From: an uncultured Coriobacteriaceae bacterium
GTDB taxonomy: Bacteria > Actinomycetota > Coriobacteriia > Coriobacteriales > Eggerthellaceae
Assembly (NCBI GenBank): GCA_900552585.1
Contig: USAB01000088.1
Span: 1 to 7,753, forward strand
DNA: 7,753 nt
Direction of reading: 5' to 3'
A model generated the notes under the pieces. The model ran no database searches, was not told the DNA's origin, and saw only the letters and a list, made by a program, of their open reading frames with translations. This document shows, piece after piece, positions 7,175-7,753 of the stretch. Both the position numbers and the translations under genes were made by a program. Position 1 is the stretch's first letter. Every line of letters begins with the position of its first letter.

Positions 7175-7197
7175 CAGGCTAAAATAGCCTTGCAGAT

Positions 7198-7226
7198 TTG
7201 ACGTGTCTGCCGCTTTGGTGTATCAT
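7198..7226 (+). promoter_or_regulatory. secA promoter
   Basis: TTGACG (7198-7203, five of six) and TATCAT (7221-7226) are separated by exactly 17 bases. Transcription would start near 7233, leaving a leader of about 64 bases. It is the best sigma-70-type pair in this region and points at secA. Confidence 0.7.
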
Positions 7227-7240
7227 ATACTTGTATTGTT

Positions 7241-7275
7241 ATGCGCGATTCCGGGCGCATCACAGCCCGATTTTT
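7241..7275 (+). promoter_or_regulatory. secA leader with two competing hairpins
   Basis: ATGCGC (7241-7246) pairs perfectly with GCGCAT (7255-7260). An overlapping alternative pairs CGGGC (7252-7256) with GCCCG (7265-7269) and is followed by ATTTTT (7270-7275), which looks like a small terminator. The two stems share bases 7255-7256 and cannot fully coexist, so an attenuation switch is conceivable. The stems are short, so this is speculative. Confidence 0.25.
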
Positions 7276-7296
7276 AAGATTTATGAGGTGTGACCT

Positions 7297-7753
7297 ATGT
7301 CCCTTGTTGAAAAACTTTTTGGCAGCTTCTCTGACCGGGAGCTGAAAAAGGTGAACCCCATCACCAAACAGGTGCTGGCGCTGGAGCCCAAGTATCAGGC
7401 CATGTCCGATGCCGACTTACAGGCGCAGACTGCCATGTTCAAGCAGCAGCTGGCCGAGGGCAAAACGCTGGACGACCTTCTGCCGGATGCCTTTGCCGTC
7501 TGCCGCGAGGCTGCATGGCGTGTGCTGGGCATGAAGCACTTCCCGGTGCAGGTGACCGGCGGTATTGCCCTGCACCGCGGCGATATTGCCGAGATGCAGA
7601 CCGGTGAAGGCAAGACCCTTGTGGCTACCCTGCCCGCCTATCTGAACGCCCTGACCGGTGAAGGGGTGCACATCGTTACCGTCAACGACTATCTGGCAAA
7701 GCGCGACAGCGAGTGGATGGGCAAGCTCTACCGCTGGCTGGGGCTGACCGTTG
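7297..7753 (+). CDS. secA: Preprotein translocase ATPase SecA, N-terminal part (runs off right edge)
   Basis: The first 152 residues of SecA are present. SecA is the ATPase motor that drives unfolded secretory proteins through the SecYEG channel. The Walker A motif is GEGKT at 103-107, within AEMQTGEGKTLVATLPAYLN. It is followed by GVHIVTVNDYLAKRD in the first nucleotide-binding domain. The N-terminus (MSLVEKLFGSFSDRELKK) is typical. The ATG at 7297-7299 has GAGGTG (7285-7290) six bases upstream and a good promoter further up. It is transcribed away from the CPBP gene. The family is usually 800-950 residues, so most of the gene is outside the window. Nothing looks broken in the visible part. 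Confidence 0.97.
   Translation, partial: MSLVEKLFGSFSDRELKKVNPITKQVLALEPKYQAMSDADLQAQTAMFKQQLAEGKTLDDLLPDAFAVCREAAWRVLGMKHFPVQVTGGIALHRGDIAEMQTGEGKTLVATLPAYLNALTGEGVHIVTVNDYLAKRDSEWMGKLYRWLGLTV

Larger units (their letters stand above)
7032..7296. other. Divergent CPBP / secA intergenic region with inverted repeats
   Basis: The 265-base region holds no gene. It carries the CPBP promoter candidate on the left, the secA promoter and leader on the right, and several dyads: CTATC/GATAG (7046-7058) by the CPBP ribosome-binding site, AGATC-GGG-GATCT (7118-7130), TTTTTACA/TGTAAAAA with a 9-base gap (7150-7174), and AGGCTA-AAA-TAGCCT (7176-7190). The last two lie back to back just upstream of the secA -35 box and could be operators. 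CTTGCAG occurs twice, at 7139-7145 and 7189-7195. Confidence 0.5.

Noticed and set aside
7241..7345. SecM-like leader peptide of 34 codons overlapping the secA start
   Set aside because: The ATG has no ribosome-binding site, no signal peptide or arrest motif is seen, and it runs out of frame into secA.

Overview
The window reads as two unrelated bacterial segments joined head to head at about 3473-3482. The left part (1-~3480) looks like Bifidobacterium or a close relative (high-GC Actinomycetota): the start of purA, a complete class II fructose-bisphosphate aldolase gene (fba) and a YhgE/Pip-family membrane protein gene. The right part (~3474-7753) looks like Faecalibacterium or another Oscillospirales member (Bacillota): pnp, rpsO, a CPBP-family membrane protease gene and the start of secA. 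These taxonomic calls come from recognising the proteins and their codon style, not from a search.

Left part, from 1: purA (minus, runs off the left edge); a 185-base spacer with no clear terminator; fba (minus); a 308-base divergent promoter region; then the yhgE/pip gene (plus). That gene has a one-base frameshift near 2944 and stops abruptly in its third membrane helix near 3479. fba has a promoter-like pair whose predicted transcription start falls on the A of its ATG, so its mRNA may be leaderless.

Right part: pnp (minus) lacks only its C-terminal tail, which is cut at the same point where yhgE is cut. Upstream of it lie its own extended -10 promoter, a strong rho-independent terminator, and rpsO (minus), which has a near-consensus promoter and a leader that can fold as a three-way junction, a plausible S15 autoregulatory element. 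Further right, a CPBP gene (minus) and secA (plus, runs off the right edge) diverge from a 265-base region with a good secA promoter and several inverted repeats.

The genes are mostly housekeeping: purine synthesis, glycolysis or the bifid shunt, RNA decay, ribosome and protein secretion. I see no mobile element, CRISPR array, tRNA, rRNA, toxin or defence gene, and nothing that supports a new multi-gene system. The most important observation is that two unrelated coding sequences are each truncated at one point with a likely short shared sequence. This is best explained by a chimeric read or assembly. The window should not be read as one organism's gene order.
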